Source of the DNA: Chloroflexota bacterium
Lineage (GTDB): Bacteria > Chloroflexota > Anaerolineae > Anaerolineales > Villigracilaceae
Reading direction: 5' to 3'
Length of the DNA: 61,667 bases
NCBI GenBank assembly: GCA_024434165.1
Contig: QMIW01000010.1
Coordinates: forward strand, 1-61,667
The notes under the pieces were generated by a model. That model worked only from the letters and a program-made list of their open reading frames with translations. It was not told where the DNA came from and made no database searches. Position numbers and translations under genes: made by a program. Of this stretch, positions 41,570 through 50,200 are shown piece after piece. Each line of letters opens with the position of its first letter. The stretch's first letter is position 1.

Positions 41570-42241
41570 ATGAAGACCGCCGCAGGCAGTGTTGCAGAAA
41601 TTTATTTGGACGGCTCCGCCCGCATCGTTTGCCCGCCCGAACTGATGCCCGCCCCCGGGCAGTACCTGCTCGCCCATGCAGACGCTTCGTCCCACCCTCT
41701 GCCTGTTCCTCTTTTCTCCAGCCTCTCCGCCCTGCATGGATTCCGCTCCGCCCCGCCCGTGCCTTCCTCCTGGCGTCCCGGCGATTCGCTTGCCCTGCGC
41801 GGACCGATCGGTCACGGCTTCGTCGTCCCATCATCTGCGCGGCGGCTTGCCCTGCTCGCCTTTGACGATTCACCCGCCCGCCTGCTGGGGCTGATTCCGC
41901 TTGCGCTCAAACAAAACGCGGAGATCGTCCTCGTCAGCAATTCGACGGCGGCGGATCTGCCCGAGATCGTGGAAGTCCAGCCGCTGAAAGCCATGCTGGA
42001 CGTGCTCCGCTGGTCGGATTATGCCGCATTGGATATTGAAAGGGAGAATCTGCCCGGGCTGAGGGAAAGGCTCGAAAGGGACCCGCAGGCGGCGTCGAAG
42101 AGCGAAGCGCAGGTCCTGATTCGTGCGCCCATGCCTTGCGGCGCGCTCGCAGAATGCGGAGTCTGCGCTCTGATGCTCCGCCGTGAATGGAAGATGATCT
42201 GCAGGGATGGTCCCGTGTTTGGGTTGGGGGAATGGCTGTAA
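41570..42241 (+). CDS. PyrK-like iron-sulfur flavoprotein subunit
   Basis: A 223-residue relative of the dihydroorotate dehydrogenase electron-transfer subunit PyrK. The C-terminal [2Fe-2S] region has four Cys: CGALAECGVC, then MICRDGPVF, the latter a PyrK hallmark. The FAD/NAD part is degenerate and shorter (LALRGPIGHGFVV is the clearest match). No pyrD is adjacent, so the partner and electron route are unknown. A terminator follows the stop. Confidence 0.7.
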   Translation: MKTAAGSVAEIYLDGSARIVCPPELMPAPGQYLLAHADASSHPLPVPLFSSLSALHGFRSAPPVPSSWRPGDSLALRGPIGHGFVVPSSARRLALLAFDDSPARLLGLIPLALKQNAEIVLVSNSTAADLPEIVEVQPLKAMLDVLRWSDYAALDIERENLPGLRERLERDPQAASKSEAQVLIRAPMPCGALAECGVCALMLRREWKMICRDGPVFGLGEWL

Positions 42242-42243
42242 AA

Positions 42244-42270
42244 AAATCTCCCGCTTGAGCGGGAGATTTT
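42244..42270. terminator. Bidirectional terminator
   Basis: AAATCTCCCGCT and GCGGGAGATTT form a stem around TGA, with A-runs before and T-runs after, between convergent genes. Confidence 0.85.
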
Positions 42271-42275
42271 TCGAT

Positions 42276-43217
42276 TTAGTACCAAATTCTGAAGGAGGTC
42301 GTCGTCGTGGCGCTCAGGTCGAGGTAGGTACAAAGGATGTCGGTGTAGATGAGGCTGCCGTATGGCTGGTTCGAGAACGAGAGCGAAATGATGCCCACGC
42401 CGTTGGTGTTGGTGCGGATGACGGTCGAATCTTTTATGCCGTTGGTCCAATGGACAACCGCCGTGCAGCTGGCGTCGGGCACCGGCTGCATGTTTTGGTC
42501 CTGCAAAATGACGAAGAACAATTGATTGTCGCTTGCAAGCGTAACCGCCTTCCACGCAAAGGCGCGCACCTGCAAAGACGTGATCACACGCGGCGCGTTG
42601 CCGATGGGGCTGGTGGGGGTGAGCAGGGCGGGGTCTTCGCCGAGTTTGTCGAAGTACACGCGCCCCAGGTCGGAGACCACCACACGCTGACCTTCGGGCA
42701 TCCAGGGCTGCCATTCCAGGCGGGTCTTTTCGAAATACTGCACCAGTTTGTTCTCGTGATATTCGAATCCCGAAATCGGATAACCGAACTGCGCCACGCC
42801 GCCGTGTTTGTCGAAAAATTCAAGGAACGCAAAACAGACCGGGAAGCCCGTCTCCACATAGGTGCGGCAGGCAAAGGTGTTATTGACGTTGAGCATTCCC
42901 GCGCTGACGTAGGTCTCGCGTCCCAGCGGGGTAAGCGTCACCCGCTGGCCTTCGGGCAGGTCGGCATGATATTCAAAGCGCGCGCGTTGGAAATATTGAA
43001 CGGTCCTTCCGTCCTTGCTGGTGATCTGCTCCGTGATCGGATAGCCGTATAAAAACGTGGCGTTGGGATTGCTATTGTAAAACTTGAGGAATTCTCCGGT
43101 TACGTTATGTCCCGTCTCGCTGAAATATTGCGATTCCGGCGTCTGCGCATGAACAAAAACCCAACTCGAACTGAGGAGGGCTGAGACAAGAACGAGCGCA
43201 AACAGTTTCTTTCGCAT
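42276..43217 (-). CDS. Secreted protein with two FGYPI-type modules
   Basis: A 313-residue exported protein. A signal peptide ends near residue 25 (VFVHAQ). Two copies of a module follow: FLYGYPITEQ with VQYFQRARFEYHADLPEGQR, then QFGYPISGFE with VQYFEKTRLEWQPWMPEGQR. This module type is frequent in secreted Chloroflexota proteins and is of unknown function. The last 100 residues look like a beta-sandwich domain with two Cys. TATAAT about 15 nt upstream and GGCGGAAG support the start. Confidence 0.75.
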   Translation of the reverse strand: MRKKLFALVLVSALLSSSWVFVHAQTPESQYFSETGHNVTGEFLKFYNSNPNATFLYGYPITEQITSKDGRTVQYFQRARFEYHADLPEGQRVTLTPLGRETYVSAGMLNVNNTFACRTYVETGFPVCFAFLEFFDKHGGVAQFGYPISGFEYHENKLVQYFEKTRLEWQPWMPEGQRVVVSDLGRVYFDKLGEDPALLTPTSPIGNAPRVITSLQVRAFAWKAVTLASDNQLFFVILQDQNMQPVPDASCTAVVHWTNGIKDSTVIRTNTNGVGIISLSFSNQPYGSLIYTDILCTYLDLSATTTTSFRIWY

Positions 43218-43319
43218 ACTTCCGCCTGTTTCATTATACTCAGAAATCCCCCAAAATTCCTACGCTAACATTACAACCAGTTATCTTCTTGCGTTTATGA
43301 AAGGTAGGAAGGGACGGGA

Positions 43320-44420
43320 TTATGGCTCCAGCAAGGCGTGGACGATTTTTTCGGCGGCGCGACCATCGCCATACGGATTCGCCGCCCGCGACATCGCCGC
43401 GTAGGCGGAGGCATCCGTCAAAAGGCGCTGCGCCTCCTGGACGATACGGCTGGTCTCTGTGCCTGCGAGTTTAAGCGTCCCTGCCTGCACGCCCTCGGGT
43501 CGTTCAGTTACCTCGCGCAAAACCAGGGTCGGGATGCCAAAAGCGGGGGCTTCCTCTTGAATTCCACCCGAGTCGGTCAGGATGAGCGCGGCGTGTTTCA
43601 TCAGATGGACGAGCGGCAGGTAATCCAGCGGCGGCAGGAGGGTGACGTGTTCCACGCCTCGCAGCAGACGATTGACCGGTTCCTGCACATTTGGGTTTAG
43701 ATGAACCGGGTAAACGATCTCCACATCGCCGAGGTCTGCCAGTTGAATCAGCGCCCGGCAAATATTCTCCAGCGGCTTCCCAAAGTTTTCGCGGCGGTGG
43801 GCGGTGACTAAAATCAGTTTTTTCGTTCCCAGTTTTTCGTTTCGCAATTCGGTGATTTCTTTCGGTTCGGGCTGTTTCGCCACGAATTGCAGCGCATCAA
43901 TGACCGTGTTGCCCGTCACTTTGATCATGCGTTCATCCACGCCTTCGCGCAGGAGGTTCTGCTTCGACCATTCCGTGGGCGCGAAGTGCAGGTCCGCGGT
44001 GACGCCGGCGATGCGGCGGTTGATCTCTTCGGGGAAGGGCTGCCATTTATCGTGCGTGCGCAAACCCGCCTCCACGTGCCCGAATTGGATGCGGCGGAAA
44101 TACGTCAGCAGGGAGGTGATGGCGACGGTGGTGGTATCGCCCTGCGCCAGCACCCAATCCGGCTGGAAATCCGCGAGGACGGGGTCCAGATGGGTGAAGA
44201 TCGCCGCGCTCAACTCCGCCAGCGACTGGTTGTCGCGCATCAAGTTGAGGTCGTAATCCGGCTGGATGTCGAAGAGTTCCAATACCTGGTCGAGCATCTG
44301 GCGGTGCTGCGCCGTCACGCAGACGCGCGATTCCACGCCGGGGGTTCCCGCAAGCCGCATGACCACCGGCGCCATTTTCACGGCTTCGGGTCTTGTGCCG
44401 AAAACGGAAAGGATCTTCAT
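43320..44420 (-). CDS. wecB: UDP-GlcNAc 2-epimerase (non-hydrolysing)
   Basis: Converts UDP-N-acetylglucosamine to UDP-N-acetylmannosamine. A 366-residue GT-B fold enzyme of usual length. Signature segments are SVFGTRPEAVKMAPVV, VLAQGDTTTV, GHVEAGLRTHDKWQPFPEE, VTGNTVIDALQ, LVTAHRRENFGKPLENI and LTDSGGIQEEAP; the catalytic Asp, Glu and His residues are present in these. It lies 9 nt after wecC in the same unit, so the product feeds the next enzyme for a surface polysaccharide. Confidence 0.95.
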   Translation of the reverse strand: MKILSVFGTRPEAVKMAPVVMRLAGTPGVESRVCVTAQHRQMLDQVLELFDIQPDYDLNLMRDNQSLAELSAAIFTHLDPVLADFQPDWVLAQGDTTTVAITSLLTYFRRIQFGHVEAGLRTHDKWQPFPEEINRRIAGVTADLHFAPTEWSKQNLLREGVDERMIKVTGNTVIDALQFVAKQPEPKEITELRNEKLGTKKLILVTAHRRENFGKPLENICRALIQLADLGDVEIVYPVHLNPNVQEPVNRLLRGVEHVTLLPPLDYLPLVHLMKHAALILTDSGGIQEEAPAFGIPTLVLREVTERPEGVQAGTLKLAGTETSRIVQEAQRLLTDASAYAAMSRAANPYGDGRAAEKIVHALLEP

Positions 44421-44429
44421 GGAGTCCTG

Positions 44430-45734
44430 TTACTTCCCTGCGCCCAGCCGGACGAACGTAAAACCGGCAGCCTGCCATTCGGTTTTTTTCCAGCCGTTGA
44501 CTGCGTCAATCGCGATTCTGGCTCCGGTCTTTTGGGCGACCTGCGCGGGGACGAGGCTGACAAACTCCGAATGTTTGACCAGCAGTAAAAGCGCGTCCGC
44601 ATTGCGGATGGCGTCTTCAAACGCGGGGGCGATGGAGATGCCGGGCAGGTGCGCGTCCGGCTTGAACGGCTCCCACGCATGGACGCGCGCGCCTTGTTCT
44701 TGAAGCAGGTGAACCACCCCGCCCGCCGGGCTTTCGCGCAGATCGTCCACATCCGGCTTGTAGGCGAGCCCAAGCGCGGCAATCGTTTTGCCCTTCAACG
44801 AGCCGAGCGTACGCTGGACGATATCCACGACGAAATTCGGCTGCGCATCGTTCACCTGGCGGGATTGGTAGATGAGCGGGGTGAGTTCCGGCGCGGTCTC
44901 CACGAAGAACCAGGGGTCCACGCTGATGCAGTGACCGCCCACGCCCGGACCGGGGCTGAGGATTTTCACGCGCGGGTGCAGGTTGGCAATGGAGATGGCT
45001 TCCCACACGTCCACGCCGAATTTATCGGCAAGACGGGAAAATTCGTTGGCGATGGCGATGTTGACGTCGCGGTAGGTGTTCTCCATCAGTTTGACCATCT
45101 CGGCGGTGCTTGAGTCGGTTTTGATGATTTGCCCCTTGACGAAGATGGAGTACAGGTCCGCGCCCGCCTGTGCGGATTCGGGCGTCACGCCGCCGATGAC
45201 GCGCGCGTTTTCGATCAACTCGCGCATGATCTGTCCCGGCAGGACGCGCTCCGGCGAATAGCACAGGAAGAAGTCCGTGCCCGCTTTCAGCCCGGAACGC
45301 TCCAAAATGGGGGCAACCAGCTCAATGGTCGTGCGAGGCGGAGAGGTTGATTCCAGCACGACGAGATTTCCCTTCCTCAAAACCGGCAGGATGGATTCCG
45401 TCGCCGCGATTACGGCGGTCATATCCGCCAGTTTGTACGTTCTGCCGTTGTATTCGCCGTATTTGTCCTCGTGGAAAGGCGTGGGAACGGCGATGATGAA
45501 GGCGTCGGCTTCCTGCGGCTTGAGCGCCGCTTTGAATTTTCCCGATTGAACGGCTTTCGTAACCGCGTCGCGCAAACCCGGCTCGTGAATGTGGATCTCG
45601 CCCCGGTTGAGGGTTTCGATGATGGAGGAGTTGACGTCCACGCCGAGCACGTCCACGCCTTGTGCGGCGAAGGTGGAGGCGGTGGGCAGTCCGATATATC
45701 CCAGCCCGATGACACAAATTTTATTGAAGTTCAC
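44430..45734 (-). CDS. wecC: UDP-N-acetyl-D-mannosamine dehydrogenase
   Basis: Oxidises UDP-ManNAc twice to UDP-ManNAc uronate with NAD. A 434-residue UDP-glucose/GDP-mannose dehydrogenase family member. NAD site CVIGLGYIGLPTASTFA, then CYSPERVLPG, the central helix region MENTYRDVNIAIANEF with catalytic Lys nearby, and the catalytic Cys in PGVGGHCISVDPWF (residue about 260). The C-terminal domain has LAYKPDVDDLRESPA. Specificity for ManNAc rather than Glc is inferred from wecB next to it. A long structured leader precedes it. Confidence 0.92.
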   Translation of the reverse strand: MNFNKICVIGLGYIGLPTASTFAAQGVDVLGVDVNSSIIETLNRGEIHIHEPGLRDAVTKAVQSGKFKAALKPQEADAFIIAVPTPFHEDKYGEYNGRTYKLADMTAVIAATESILPVLRKGNLVVLESTSPPRTTIELVAPILERSGLKAGTDFFLCYSPERVLPGQIMRELIENARVIGGVTPESAQAGADLYSIFVKGQIIKTDSSTAEMVKLMENTYRDVNIAIANEFSRLADKFGVDVWEAISIANLHPRVKILSPGPGVGGHCISVDPWFFVETAPELTPLIYQSRQVNDAQPNFVVDIVQRTLGSLKGKTIAALGLAYKPDVDDLRESPAGGVVHLLQEQGARVHAWEPFKPDAHLPGISIAPAFEDAIRNADALLLLVKHSEFVSLVPAQVAQKTGARIAIDAVNGWKKTEWQAAGFTFVRLGAGK

Positions 45735-45878
45735 TATGCACCTGTTTTGACGGGCTGCTTTTTGCCGCAGAATTCACCGACCACTTTGAGGGAATAACTC
45801 TGGGTCTTTGGTGCCCCTGGCGGCACAGCCCGCGAAGTTGGGCTCTCCCTTTGAGAGAGAGCTGCCCCGCCCATTATA
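45735..45878 (-). promoter_or_regulatory. Promoter and structured 5' leader of wecCB
   Basis: On the minus strand TATAAT (45878-45873) is followed by a leader of about 130 nt with three hairpins: GCTCTC/GGAGAGC type (about 45842-45862), AGCCC/GGGCT (45827-45844) and GTGCC/GGCAC (45811-45826). This is unusual in a window where many genes have no leader. No known riboswitch class was recognised. Confidence 0.4.
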
Positions 45879-45949
45879 CAACCGCCGGGCAGAACGGCTC
45901 CTGCAACATTGCAATCCGTCCGCCGTAGATATTGGTGAAGATGCTGATG

Positions 45950-45955
45950 TATAAT
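45950..45955 (+). promoter_or_regulatory. -10 box (TATAAT) of the nfeD-slipin unit
   Basis: TATAAT ends 14 nt before the ATG at 45970, leaving a short leader with GGAGG. Confidence 0.6.
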
Positions 45956-45969
45956 CAAATGGAGGACGT

Positions 45970-46572
45970 ATGAATTTCCTGCTCGATCCAAACATTGCCT
46001 ATCTAATTCTGCTGGGCGGAATTCTGCTTGGCTTGATGGCAATCGTCACACCGGGGACGGGGCTGTTCGAAGTAGGCGGGTTCTTTTGCCTTGTGCTGGC
46101 GGGATATGCCGTGTACAACCTGTCGTTCAACTGGTGGGCGCTTCTCCTGATCGTCCTGAGTTTCATCCCGTTCGTTTATGCCTCCCAAAAGCCCGGGCGC
46201 GAAATCCACCTGGGGCTTGCCATCCTTCTGCTTCTGGTCGGTTCCGTGTTCCTCTTTGCAGTGGATGGCTGGCGTCCCGCTGTTCATCCGTTGGTGGCGT
46301 TTTTAGCTTCCGGCTCGCTGGCAGTCTTCCTGTGGATCATCGTCCGCAAGTCGGTGCAGGCGGCGTCTGTGCGCCCGGCGCACGACCTCGACGCGCTGGT
46401 AGGGCGGGTGGGGGAGGCTCGCACCTCGATCAAGGATGATGGGAGCGTGTATGTCGGCGGCGAGATGTGGACCGCCCGCAGCGACGGCGAGATTCCATCC
46501 GGGAGCCGCATCCGTGTCGTTCGACGCGAGGGATTTGTCCTCGTTGTGGAAAAAGAGAAATCCAATTCATAA
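45970..46572 (+). CDS. NfeD-like membrane protein
   Basis: A 200-residue short-form NfeD protein. Several membrane helices lie in residues 8-125 (AYLILLGGILLGLMAIV, GGFFCLVLAGYAVYNL, LGLAILLLLVGSVFLF). A soluble OB-fold domain is at about 138-195 (LVGRVGEARTSIKDDGSVYVGGEMW, then SRIRVVRREGFVLVV). NfeD proteins pair with slipins in membrane rafts. GGAGG precedes the start and the slipin gene follows after 20 nt, as is usual for this pair. Confidence 0.88.
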   Translation: MNFLLDPNIAYLILLGGILLGLMAIVTPGTGLFEVGGFFCLVLAGYAVYNLSFNWWALLLIVLSFIPFVYASQKPGREIHLGLAILLLLVGSVFLFAVDGWRPAVHPLVAFLASGSLAVFLWIIVRKSVQAASVRPAHDLDALVGRVGEARTSIKDDGSVYVGGEMWTARSDGEIPSGSRIRVVRREGFVLVVEKEKSNS

Positions 46573-46592
46573 CCGATTGAAAGGAGAAAACA

Positions 46593-47495
46593 ATGGAGTT
46601 TTTAGGTGGTAGTATTGCATGTATCATCGGCGCGATCATCCTGATTGGCTTTGTGTTTCTTGCCAACGCCATCCGCATTGTGCCGGAATATCAGCGTATC
46701 GTGGTCTTCCGGCTGGGACGCAGCGTCGGCGCAAAGGGACCGGGCATTGTGATTCTCGTTCCGGTCATTGACCGCGGCGTGAAGGTAGACCTGCGCGAGC
46801 AGGTGCGTGAGGTGCCTCAGCAGACCTCCATCACCAAGGATAACGCCCCGATCTCGATTGACTTCCTGTGGTATTTCAAAGTGATGGAGCCGACCCAGTC
46901 GGTGCTGCAGGTGACCAACTTTGAAACCGCCGCGGCGGGTATTGCAGCGACCACCCTGCGCGCGGTGATCGGCGGTATTCCGCTCGACGATGTGCTTTCG
47001 CAGCGCGAGCATATCAACACCATGCTGCGCACCCGCCTCGATGAAGTGACCGAACGCTGGGGCGTGAAAGTGACCAACGTGGAAATCCGCGAGATCGTCC
47101 CGCCGCGCGACGTGCAGGAAGCGATGAACCGCCAGATGTCCGCCGAACGCATCCGCCGCGCCGTGGTGACCGAATCCACCGGTACGCGCGAAGCCGCGGT
47201 CAACGTGGCAGAAGGCGAAAAGCAAGCCGCCATCCTGCGCGCCGAAGGTCAGAAGCAGGCCGCCATCCTCGCCGCCGAAGGCGAACGCCAGGCGCAGCTG
47301 CTGCGCGCGGAAGGTTTCGCGCAGGCGCTCGAAGCCATCTTTGGCGCGGCAAAGAACGTGGACCAGAAGACCATGACCCTGCAATACTTCGAGACGCTCA
47401 AGTCCATCGGCGCAAGCCCGTCCACAAAGTACATCTTCCCGATGGAGTTCACCAGCATGTTGGATAACTTCCTCGGCAAGGAAACCAAGAAGTAA
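46593..47495 (+). CDS. Slipin (stomatin-like SPFH protein)
   Basis: A 300-residue bacterial slipin. One hydrophobic N-terminal segment (residues about 8-28) is followed by the SPFH domain: IRIVPEYQRIVVFRLGR, GPGIVILVPVIDRGVKVDLREQ, ITKDNAPISIDFLWYFKV and ERWGVKVTNVEIREIVPP. A short Ala/Glu coiled coil then repeats EGQKQAAILAAEGERQAQLL. It forms membrane complexes with NfeD, encoded directly upstream. AAGGAG lies before the start. A strong terminator follows. Confidence 0.93.
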   Translation: MEFLGGSIACIIGAIILIGFVFLANAIRIVPEYQRIVVFRLGRSVGAKGPGIVILVPVIDRGVKVDLREQVREVPQQTSITKDNAPISIDFLWYFKVMEPTQSVLQVTNFETAAAGIAATTLRAVIGGIPLDDVLSQREHINTMLRTRLDEVTERWGVKVTNVEIREIVPPRDVQEAMNRQMSAERIRRAVVTESTGTREAAVNVAEGEKQAAILRAEGQKQAAILAAEGERQAQLLRAEGFAQALEAIFGAAKNVDQKTMTLQYFETLKSIGASPSTKYIFPMEFTSMLDNFLGKETKK

Positions 47496-47505
47496 ACCCC
47501 GCACA

Positions 47506-47538
47506 GCCCGCTCGCCGAGGCTGCGGCGCGGGCGTTTT
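47506..47538 (+). terminator. Terminator of the slipin gene
   Basis: GCCCGC (47506-47511) and GCGGGC (47528-47533) frame a GC-rich inner stem and are followed by GTTTTTC. Confidence 0.75.
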
Positions 47539-47544
47539 TCGGTA

Positions 47545-47581
47545 TACAATAAGGTCTCTCAAAACGAGAGACCTTATTTTT
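47545..47581 (+). promoter_or_regulatory. -10 box and perfect hairpin at the rimI-like start
   Basis: TACAAT (47545-47550) overlaps the left arm of a perfect 13-bp stem, AATAAGGTCTCTC (47548-47560) with GAGAGACCTTATT (47566-47578), which ends 3 nt before the ATG at 47582. It looks both like a second terminator for read-through RNA and like a promoter for the next gene. RNA starting near 47557 would carry only the right arm. Confidence 0.5.
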
Positions 47582-48013
47582 ATGGAAATCGTAACCGCAT
47601 CCATCCTCGACCTCAACGCGCTTCGCAGGCTCGAAAGGGAAACCTTTGCGCGGGATTCGTGGCCCCTGTTCGATTTGATCGCCGTGTTGACGTTCCCGGA
47701 GGTGATTCGACTCAAGGCGGTGGAGGACGGCAGGATGATCGGCTTTGTGGCGGGAGACCCGCATCCGCGCGACGGGTGGGGCTGGATCGCCACCATTGCA
47801 GTGGATCCACGCTTTCAGCGGCGCGGCATCGGCACGGCGCTCCTGCATGCGTGTGAGAGCCGGCTGGGCGTGCCGCGTTCGCGCCTGACGGTGCGGATGT
47901 CCAACAACGGCGCGATCTCCCTTTACGAGAGGGAGGGCTATCAGGTCATTGATGTCTGGCGGGCGTATTACAACGATGGGGAGGATGCCATCGTGATGGA
48001 GAAAACCTTATGA
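47582..48013 (+). CDS. GNAT acetyltransferase, RimI-like
   Basis: A 143-residue GNAT enzyme of the RimI type. RimI acetylates the N-terminal Ala of ribosomal protein S18. The opening DLNALRRLERETFARDSWP, the acetyl-CoA loop VDPRFQRRGIGTALLHACE (QRRGIG, residues about 79-84) and the ending SLYEREGYQVIDVWRAYYNDGEDAIVMEK match that group. It overlaps the acyltransferase gene by 4 nt (ATGA). Confidence 0.85.
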   Translation: MEIVTASILDLNALRRLERETFARDSWPLFDLIAVLTFPEVIRLKAVEDGRMIGFVAGDPHPRDGWGWIATIAVDPRFQRRGIGTALLHACESRLGVPRSRLTVRMSNNGAISLYEREGYQVIDVWRAYYNDGEDAIVMEKTL

Positions 48014-49008
48014 GCGAAAAACCCAGGCGGATGCAGGAATTCGAGGCTTTGCGCGGGCTGTCCATTCTTTTGCTGCTGGCGCTTCACAGCGAGGTGTTCG
48101 ACTCAGGCGTGATGGGCTTTGAGGTCGGTCCGCTGGCGGGGGTGGTGGCTTCCCTTTTGCTGGGGTCGTTCTTCTTTCTGGCGGGGTTCTTTGCGGAGTT
48201 TTCCCGTCAGCGGTCGGATGCGCTTGCGTTCATAAAATCGAAGGTTGTCCGCATCTTTCCGCCTTACTGGCTGGCGCTGGCGCTGTTCATTTTTGTGCTT
48301 GGTTACACATTGAAACGTTTCGATACCGCCATCTATGCCCTGAACATGCAGTGGCTCTTTTCGCCCGTGTTCGTCAAACCGGTATTGACCTTGTGGTACA
48401 TCAGCGTGCTGGTGGGATATTACATCCTGTTCGGCGTTTTGCTTTTTACGGTCAAATCCAACCTGGGATTGCTCATCTCGTCGGCAGTGATGTTCGCGGC
48501 GGCATATCTGGCAAATGGGACCGCCGGGCTGTTCGAGCCGCGTTTCTTTCAATATTTTTTTATCTTTCTCGCAGGGATTTATTTTTACCGCTTTGAAGCC
48601 GTGCGAAAACGTCTGCTGGATGTAAATCCGCTGTATGCGGTTGCCGCCGCCGCGATCCTTATCGTTCCATATTGGCTCGTATCGGCGGGTGAATACCCGG
48701 TGACAGACCCGATCTCCATCCTGACCGCCGACCTTTTCATCCTCGGCTGGGTATGGATGCTGCTGTCCATATTTCGATCCGCAGCGGGGGGATGGAGGAT
48801 CTGGGCGTTCCTTTCCACCGCTTCCTTCTTCGCCTATCTGTATCACCGTCCCATCTGGAAGATTCTCGATACTGCGTTTGGCTTGGAGGAGGCGGGAATA
48901 TACAAAGTATATTTTCACCTGATACCCGGCTCCCTCATTGCGTTGATCGTCGGATATTTTCTCCAGCGGGGTTATGACCGTTTGCTGGCGGTTCTGCGTT
49001 TGAAATAG
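48010..49008 (+). CDS. Acyltransferase family 3 membrane protein
   Basis: A 332-residue polytopic membrane protein of the acyltransferase-3 family. The catalytic region is FEALRGLSILLLLALHSEVF, with the conserved Arg (RG) and His. Around ten hydrophobic helices follow, as usual. Members O-acylate sugars of exopolysaccharide or peptidoglycan; the acceptor is unknown here. Its start lies in the rimI-like stop (ATGA), so translation is coupled. Confidence 0.85.
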   Translation: MSEKPRRMQEFEALRGLSILLLLALHSEVFDSGVMGFEVGPLAGVVASLLLGSFFFLAGFFAEFSRQRSDALAFIKSKVVRIFPPYWLALALFIFVLGYTLKRFDTAIYALNMQWLFSPVFVKPVLTLWYISVLVGYYILFGVLLFTVKSNLGLLISSAVMFAAAYLANGTAGLFEPRFFQYFFIFLAGIYFYRFEAVRKRLLDVNPLYAVAAAAILIVPYWLVSAGEYPVTDPISILTADLFILGWVWMLLSIFRSAAGGWRIWAFLSTASFFAYLYHRPIWKILDTAFGLEEAGIYKVYFHLIPGSLIALIVGYFLQRGYDRLLAVLRLK

Positions 49009-49049
49009 TCATGATAAAGATGTAACATTCCTCCCTCTTCCATCGGGTT

Positions 49050-49055
49050 TATAAT
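49050..49055 (+). promoter_or_regulatory. -10 box (TATAAT), leaderless start of rnd
   Basis: TATAAT ends 8 nt before the ATG at 49064, with no ribosome-binding site between. Confidence 0.6.
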
Positions 49056-49063
49056 CAGCCAAT

Positions 49064-50200
49064 ATGTCCGAAGAACTTAAGCCGCCCGTATGGGTGAATA
49101 CAACCGAGTTATTGAAACGCATGGCGGATGACATCGCTTCGCAGACCCGTGTGGCGGTGGATACCGAATCGAACAGTCTGCACGCCTTTCGTGAACAGGT
49201 ATGTTTGCTGCAATTTTCGACCAGCCAGGCCGATTATCTGGTGGACCCGCTGGTCTTGAAAGACCTCGACATCCTTGCCCCCATCTTTTCCGATTCAGGG
49301 ATCGAAAAAATCTTCCATGCCGCGGAATACGATTTGATCTGCCTGCGGCGCGATTTCGGTTTCACTTTTGCGAATCTGTTCGATACCATGCAGGCGGCGC
49401 GCGTGCTGGGCTACCCGGCGGTGGGTTTGGATAAACTGCTGGGCGACAAGTTCGGCATCAAAATGGACAAACGCCATCAAAAGGCGAATTGGGCGGCGCG
49501 TCCGCTGACGAAGGAACAGATCCATTACGCGCGGCTGGATACGCATTACCTGTTCGACCTGCGCGATGCCCTCGAAACCGAACTGCGCGAAAAGGAGCGC
49601 CTCGATTTCGCGCTGGAGGATTTCCGCCGCGCCTGCGCGATGGACGAAAACAAAGCGCGGACGAACGGGGATTCATGGGAACGCTTCGCGGCGCGCAAGG
49701 ACCTTTCCCTGCGCGAGTTGACCGTCATTGCCCAGCTCTGCAAATGGCGGGATCGGGAAGCGGAACGCTTGAACCGTCCGCCGTACAAAGTGGTGATGGA
49801 CGATGTCTTCGTCACGCTGGCGAAAAACCCGCCGGAGAAGAAGGTGGACCTCTCGGCGGCTGGTTTGAGTGAAAAGCAAATCCGCCTGTGGGGCGAGATG
49901 ATTTTGTCGGCAGTCCGCCGGGGGGAGGCGGCTCCGCTTGTGGAGCGGAGGCATGCCGAACGTAAGAACGAGGCGGTGCTGAAAAGGCTGGAAAAACTCA
50001 AAGCGTGGAGAAAGAACGCGGGGGCACAGCTCAACGTCGAGTCGGACATCATCCTGCCGAAACCGTACCTGGCGATCCTCTCCGAGAACCCGCCAAAGAA
50101 CATCCATGAATTGATGCAGCTGATGAAGGATTCGCCTTCGCGGGCGGAAAAGTTCGGCGCGCAAATCCTGAAGGCGTTAGGAGTAAAACATGCGAATTAA
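49064..50200 (+). CDS. rnd: Ribonuclease D
   Basis: A 3'-5' exoribonuclease for tRNA and other stable RNA ends. The 378-residue protein has the DEDDy active site: AVDTESNSLHAF (Asp and Glu), KIFHAAEYDLICLRRDF (Asp), and HYARLDTHYLFDL (Tyr and Asp). HRDC-type nucleic-acid-binding domains follow (SLRELTVIAQLCKWRDREAERLNRPP and a second C-terminal copy). It overlaps the beta-CASP nuclease gene by 11 nt, making a two-gene RNA-processing unit placed directly before a tRNA gene. Confidence 0.92.
   Translation: MSEELKPPVWVNTTELLKRMADDIASQTRVAVDTESNSLHAFREQVCLLQFSTSQADYLVDPLVLKDLDILAPIFSDSGIEKIFHAAEYDLICLRRDFGFTFANLFDTMQAARVLGYPAVGLDKLLGDKFGIKMDKRHQKANWAARPLTKEQIHYARLDTHYLFDLRDALETELREKERLDFALEDFRRACAMDENKARTNGDSWERFAARKDLSLRELTVIAQLCKWRDREAERLNRPPYKVVMDDVFVTLAKNPPEKKVDLSAAGLSEKQIRLWGEMILSAVRRGEAAPLVERRHAERKNEAVLKRLEKLKAWRKNAGAQLNVESDIILPKPYLAILSENPPKNIHELMQLMKDSPSRAEKFGAQILKALGVKHAN

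Noticed and set aside
45734-46042. Minus-strand frame of about 100 residues upstream of wecC
   Set aside because: It lies over the leader and its promoter, has no recognisable domain, and overlaps the nfeD start on the other strand.
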